Shown here: positions 13,347-17,880 of the stretch, one piece after another | How positions within the stretch are numbered: the stretch's first letter is position 1 | Layout of the letters: every line of letters starts with the position of its first letter | DNA from: Lentihominibacter faecis | GTDB lineage: Bacteria > Bacillota > Clostridia > Peptostreptococcales > Anaerovoracaceae | Assembly (NCBI RefSeq): GCF_014306095.1 | Contig: NZ_JACRWC010000044.1 | Span: 1 to 17,880, forward strand | DNA: 17,880 nucleotides | Direction of reading: 5' to 3' | Program-made: the position numbers and the translations under genes | The notes under the pieces: model-generated | Told to the model about the DNA's origin: nothing | Seen by the model: the letters and a program-made list of their open reading frames with translations, nothing else | Database searches by the model: none

Positions 13347-15815
13347 ATGAAGTATAAGTGGAAACGCGTGTTAGCGGTAGTGTTTCTTTTCATTATCGTT
13401 GCAGGCTGGTATGTGACAGTATGCGGCATTGGACCGGTAAAACCGATACAGGATCGGATGAAACTGGGCCTGGATATCAAGGGTGGCGTTTACGTTGTCA
13501 TGGAAGCAAAGACGGACCTCAAAGGCGAGGAACTGCAGAAGGCTATGGAGCAGACGCAGGCTGTCATAGAAGAGAGAGTAAACCAGATGGGTCTTGCGGA
13601 ACCTGTAGTTACTATTGAGGGTGACAAGCGTATCCGTGTAGAACTGCCTGGCGCAGAGGATGCACAGGAAGCTATCGAGCAGATCGGCAAGACGGCGCAG
13701 CTGCAGTTTGCACTGGCAGACGGAACCATCGTGCTGGATGGCGGCAGTGTAAAAGACGCATCAGTAACGACTGACCAGGACTCTGCCGGATATGCAGTAG
13801 CACTGGAATTTGACAGTAAGGGTGCAGACGCATTTTATGAGGCGACTGTCAAGGCATACAGCGGAGCGGTACAGTCTTCCGTAGAGGGCGTGAACAATGA
13901 CGCCATCATGATCCTGCTGGACAATCAGATCATTTCCGCACCATCGGTTAACAAAGGACCGATCAGCGGAGGAAAATGCACGATCACAGGCAACTTCTCT
14001 CAGGAAGAGGCATCCAACCTGACAGCACTGATCAAAGGCGGTGCTCTGCCGCTTACTCTGGAAGAAGTCAATTCTTCCGTACAGTCGGCAAAGATCGGTT
14101 ACAATGCACTGGAAATGAGCGTATATGCAGGGCTGATCGGTCTGGCTCTGATCCTGATCCTCATGATCGTTGCATACAGAGGACTGGGTGTTGCAGCTGA
14201 CCTTGCACTGCTGCTGTATGTTATCATCGTACTCAACATCATGGCATGGATGGGCAGCGTGCTGACCTTGCCTGGTATTGCAGGTCTGATCCTGTCGGTC
14301 GGCATGGCGGTAGATGCCAACGTTATCATATTCGCCCGTATACGAGAGGAGATCAGTGCGGGCAAGACGGTACGTGTTGCGACCCAGGAAGGTTTTAAGC
14401 GTGCTATGGCTACAGTCATCGACTCTCAGGTGACGACGCTGATCGCCGCAGTGATCCTGTACGAAATCGGTACCAGCTCAGTCAAGGGTTTCGCATGGAC
14501 GTTCATGATCGGTATCGTCGTAGGAATATTCACGGCTGTCGTGGTTACTCAGCTTTATGTGGGCATCATGGCAGACAGTACGAAGCTTGGAAAGCGCAGC
14601 ATGTTCGGCATCAACAAAACCGGCCAGGCATCATTCCACATAAAAAGAGAACTTCATTTTATTCGCTATAGGAAGATATTCTATTTGATTTCTGTTGCGA
14701 TCCTGGCACTGGGACTCGTGTTCGGCATAGCCAGAGGCATGAATTACGGGATCGACTTCACCGGAGGCACCATGATCCAGATGGATATGGGCAAGACGGT
14801 CAAGACAGCAGATGTAGAAAAAGCCATCAAGGAATATAAGCTGGATCCGGAAATCATTTACTCCGGAGAAGGCAATAAAGAAATCGTGATCCGTACCATC
14901 AAGTCCCTTGACAGCGATCAGCGCGCCAAGGTCATCAGCACGATCAACGAAAACTTCGGAACGACAGATGATGATGTCGTAGCAGAAGAACTGTTCGGAC
15001 CTTCCGTCGGAAAAGAGCTTCGAAACAATGCGTTCCTGGCGGTACTGATCGCCGGTATATGTATGCTGGTCTACATCAGGTTCCGGTTCCGCCAGTGGCG
15101 GTTTGGCGGAGCGGCGCTTCTGGGCGTGCTGCACGATGTGCTGATCGTCATCGCATTCTATGCGATCTTCAATATCACGATCAACAATCCGTTCATTGCA
15201 GGTATCCTTACGGTAGTCGGCTACTCCATCAATGATACCATCGTAGTCTTTGACCGTATCCGTGAAAACCTGCGGCTCAAGCGCAGCATGCAGCTGGATC
15301 TGCTCATAGATCAGAGTATCGCTCAGACGCTGGGACGTTCCCTGATGACGTCAGCAACGACTCTGATCGTTATGGTGCCGATGCTGATCATGTCCGGACC
15401 TGCGATCCGTGAATTCGTCGTACCGCTTATGGTCGGCATCATCGCCGGAGCATATTCCTCCATCGCGATGTGCAGTCCGCTGTACTATGAATTCAGCAAG
15501 CGCAAGAAGGTTTCAAAATACGAAAAACAGGTACAGGCAGCGACCAAGAAGAGCAAGAAGAAAGCCAAGAAACAGCTGGAAGAAACGAAAGCACTTCCAG
15601 AAGCAGAAATCGGCAAACCGGCTGACGATACAGCAGATCTTACTGCAAAGAATGCTCCTAAGGATGCTGACACAGCAGCCGCTGCGGCAGCAGAACAGGA
15701 AAGCACTCCGGCAGATCCTGCAAAGTCCGGTGCGGATGCTCTGCAGCCAAAACAGAAGAATACCATGGATCAGAAACGTTCCAAACGGTATGTCAAAGGA
15801 AATCAGAAAAAGTAA
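13347..15815 (+). CDS. secDF: Fused protein translocase subunit SecDF
   Basis: SecDF uses the proton gradient to pull secreted proteins across the membrane after SecA-driven insertion. The SecD half (to about residue 430) begins with one helix and LGLDIKGG (residues 40-47), followed by a compact external P1 region, then five helices with GMAVDANVIIF (D323). The SecF half has GIDFTGGT near residue 470, then GYSINDTIVVFDRIRENL (D630). D323 and D630 correspond to the proton-path aspartates known from Thermus SecDF. After the last helix there is a tail of about 100 residues, first Lys-rich (KKSKKKAKK), then Ala/Asp-rich, then basic again; at 822 residues the protein exceeds Bacillus SecDF (about 737) mainly for this reason. 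ATG 13347 follows GACGGAGGC. rel starts 16 bases after the stop, suggesting cotranscription. Confidence 0.96.
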   Translation: MKYKWKRVLAVVFLFIIVAGWYVTVCGIGPVKPIQDRMKLGLDIKGGVYVVMEAKTDLKGEELQKAMEQTQAVIEERVNQMGLAEPVVTIEGDKRIRVELPGAEDAQEAIEQIGKTAQLQFALADGTIVLDGGSVKDASVTTDQDSAGYAVALEFDSKGADAFYEATVKAYSGAVQSSVEGVNNDAIMILLDNQIISAPSVNKGPISGGKCTITGNFSQEEASNLTALIKGGALPLTLEEVNSSVQSAKIGYNALEMSVYAGLIGLALILILMIVAYRGLGVAADLALLLYVIIVLNIMAWMGSVLTLPGIAGLILSVGMAVDANVIIFARIREEISAGKTVRVATQEGFKRAMATVIDSQVTTLIAAVILYEIGTSSVKGFAWTFMIGIVVGIFTAVVVTQLYVGIMADSTKLGKRSMFGINKTGQASFHIKRELHFIRYRKIFYLISVAILALGLVFGIARGMNYGIDFTGGTMIQMDMGKTVKTADVEKAIKEYKLDPEIIYSGEGNKEIVIRTIKSLDSDQRAKVISTINENFGTTDDDVVAEELFGPSVGKELRNNAFLAVLIAGICMLVYIRFRFRQWRFGGAALLGVLHDVLIVIAFYAIFNITINNPFIAGILTVVGYSINDTIVVFDRIRENLRLKRSMQLDLLIDQSIAQTLGRSLMTSATTLIVMVPMLIMSGPAIREFVVPLMVGIIAGAYSSIAMCSPLYYEFSKRKKVSKYEKQVQAATKKSKKKAKKQLEETKALPEAEIGKPADDTADLTAKNAPKDADTAAAAAAEQESTPADPAKSGADALQPKQKNTMDQKRSKRYVKGNQKK

Positions 15816-15831
15816 GGGTTGACTGACGAAG

Positions 15832-17856
15832 ATGAAGAGAAGAAGCGAGTTTTTAGATACAATTTTAGAATTTAATCCCAATTACGATATCGAATTGATC
15901 GGCCATGCCTACGATGTGGCAGAAGAAATGCATCGTGGTCAGCTTAGAAAATCAGGTGAGCCGTATTTGATCCATCCGATGGCTGTCGCGGAGATCCTGG
16001 CAGACCTGGGAATGGACGAAGAGACCATCGTAGCGGGACTTCTCCATGATGTCGTCGAGGATACATCCTATACGGAAGAAGAACTGATCGTAGATTTCGG
16101 GGAAGATGTGGCCATGCTGGTTGACGGCGTCACCAAGCTGGCTTCCCTGAAATTTGAGAGCAAAGAAGAGCGACAGGCTGAAAACCTGCGGAAGATGTTC
16201 CTTGCCATGTCCAAGGACATACGTGTCCTGATTATCAAGCTTTCTGACCGGCTTCATAATCTGCGGACCATAAACTATATGACTCACGATAAAATTATCG
16301 AGAAATGCCGGGAGACATTAGATATTTACGCACCTTTAGCTGCTCGTCTTGGTATGTATGCCATCAAAATGGAGCTGGAGGATATCGCGCTGAAATTCCT
16401 GGAGCCGGAAGCCTACTACGACCTGGCAGAACAGGTGAGCCAGCGCAAGGATGAGCGGGAAGATGCCATCAATGACGTAGTGGAACGGATCGACAATGCC
16501 CTGAAGGACATTGATATCCACTACGATATTTACGGTCGTTCCAAACACTTTTACAGCATCTATAAAAAAATGAAATACCAGCATAAGACGCTGGATGAGA
16601 TATTTGACCTTATGGCTGTGCGGATCATCGTTGACAGTGTCAAGGACTGCTATGCCGTACTGGGTCTTGTCCACACCATGTGGACTCCGATCCCGGGGCG
16701 GTTCAAGGACTACATCGCTATGCCGAAACCTAACATGTATCAGTCGCTTCATACCACTGTGGTGGGCGACAACGGAAAGCCGTTCGAGATCCAGATCAGA
16801 ACATATGAGATGCATAAGATCGCAGAATACGGTATTGCAGCTCACTGGAAATACAAGGAGGGGATCACTACCGACAAGGAAGAAGTGAACCTGTCCTGGC
16901 TGCGTCAGGCTTTGGAATGGCAGAAGGATGCCAATGATCCGAAGGAATTCATGGAATCCCTGAAGATGGATCTGTTCTCCAGCCAGGTATTCGTATTTAC
17001 ACCAAACGGGGACGTGATCGAACTGCCGGCAGGTGCGACACCGCTGGACTTCGCATTTAAGATCCACTCGGACGTCGGTTATAAATGCGTAGGTGCAAAG
17101 GATAACGGCAAGATGGTCACCATCGACCATCCGCTGGAAAACGGTGATATCGTGGAGATCGTTACAAACCCTAATGCAGTGGGGCCAAGCATCGACTGGC
17201 TGAAGATCGCCAAGAGCAGTTCGGCACGAAACAAGATCCGTCAGTGGCTGAAAAAAGAAAATAAAACCGATGCGGTAGATAAAGGCAAGGATCTGATCGA
17301 CCGCTATATGAGAAAAAAAGGCTATGATCCGCGTGAACTGCTGAAGAACGCATTCGTGAACAAAGCAGTCAAAGCATTAGGATATAAAAATACGGATGAG
17401 CTGTACACACAGCTTTCCAACGGTGGATCTTTGCAGAGCAAGCTGGTGAGCCTGCTGCTCGGATATGACGAGGAAGAAAAGCATGCAGAAGCAGCCGAGA
17501 AAGAACAGACACTTCTGGACAATCTCCACGAGATCAGTGAACGGGCACAGCGCAGAGCACAGAACGCACGCAAGATGCGCAAGAACGAGAAGTCGGGCGT
17601 AAAAGTAGAAGGTGTGGACAATCTGATGATCCGTATGGCAAGATGCTGCAATCCGGTACCGGGAGATGATATCATCGGATTCATCACCAAAGGCCGCGGC
17701 ATTTCCGTTCATCGAAAAGACTGTGACAATCTGAAATCCCTGCCGCCGCAGGAGAGGGCACGTTTCATCGATGTCAGCTGGGATACAGACAACACGCAGG
17801 ACAAGTCCTTTAATGCGGAGCTGACGCTGATCGCCAAGGATCAGAAGAGCATGATC
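15832..17856 (+). CDS. Bifunctional (p)ppGpp synthetase/hydrolase Rel, 3' end missing
   Basis: Rel makes and degrades the alarmone (p)ppGpp during starvation. The 675 genuine residues read in order: HD hydrolase domain with IHP (H48), LLHDVVED (H72-D73, E76-D77) and KLSDRLHNLRT, all intact; synthetase domain with RFKD (R290-D293, the RXKD signature of bifunctional enzymes), YQSLHTT and EIQIRT; TGS domain about 385-445 (VFVFTPNG, GATPLDFAF); a helical region; a zinc-finger-like segment with C605-C606 and C631; and the beginning of the C-terminal ACT domain. The gene is normally 730-770 codons. The break is not a natural truncation: from 17857 the frame runs into sequencing adapter, and the last eight codons of the window should not be translated. 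ATG 15832 has only a weak upstream AAGGG. In many Firmicutes recJ and apt separate secDF and rel; here they do not. Confidence 0.96.
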
Positions 17857-17880
17857 CTGTCTCTTATACACATCTCCGAG
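17857..17880. other. Nextera/Tn5 adapter contamination at the contig end
   Basis: Positions 17857-17875 read CTGTCTCTTATACACATCT, the exact reverse complement of the 19-base Tn5 mosaic end used in Nextera libraries. The remaining bases, CCGAG, match the continuation of the Nextera read-2 adapter. This is a library artefact joined to genuine rel sequence, not part of the genome. Translated, it gives the LSLIHISE tail often seen on contaminated database proteins. Confidence 0.97.

Noticed and set aside
17377..17871. Reverse-strand ORF beginning MYKRQ at the right edge
   Set aside because: Its start lies inside the adapter sequence and it is antisense to the conserved rel gene.

Overview
The window is a piece of a low-to-mid GC Gram-positive chromosome, most likely a member of the Clostridia (Lachnospiraceae-like). 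The evidence is the gene content: a Firmicutes-type PolA with a degenerate proofreading domain, a DUF2974 lipase-fold protein, a fused SecDF beside YajC and a TIGR04086-type membrane protein, a bifunctional Rel with an RFKD motif, and strong AGGAGG-type ribosome binding sites. All recognised genes lie on the plus strand. The right edge is not biological. The last 24 bases are a Nextera/Tn5 transposase adapter, so the contig breaks inside rel at about position 17856.

Layout. Positions 1-105 are the 3' end of htpG. A terminator hairpin follows, overlapped by a promoter for a formate/nitrite transporter (focA/nirC family). polA and coaE follow with short gaps and probably form one operon with it. 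Next come a tRNA-Leu(GAG) with its own promoter and terminator, then a DUF2974 alpha/beta-hydrolase-like protein overlapping a membrane-anchored GH25 lysozyme, then a very large RND (HAE1-type) exporter of 1256 residues. A RelB/DinJ-type antitoxin without an evident toxin and a small membrane-anchored protein of unknown function come next. The window continues with a tRNA-Leu(CAA) leading into yajC, a 460-base non-coding stretch with dense inverted repeats, a four-helix TIGR04086-like protein, secDF and rel.

How the genes work together. yajC, the small membrane protein and secDF belong to the Sec export machinery. The YajC and SecDF cytosolic tails are unusually long and oppositely charged. 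rel sets (p)ppGpp levels. polA and coaE are housekeeping genes for DNA repair/replication and CoA synthesis. The DUF2974, GH25 and RND genes look like a surface or envelope module, but only the first two are clearly coupled by overlap.

Points deserving a second look: the adapter at the right edge; a non-coding region at 12595-12726 whose segments could form mutually exclusive stems; a 17-of-18 inverted repeat inside an insertion of coaE; the long coiled-coil insertion and altered proton-relay residues of the RND pump; the apparently orphan antitoxin; and the oppositely charged YajC and SecDF tails. I did not see a CRISPR array, insertion sequence, phage genes or an obviously new multi-gene defence system.
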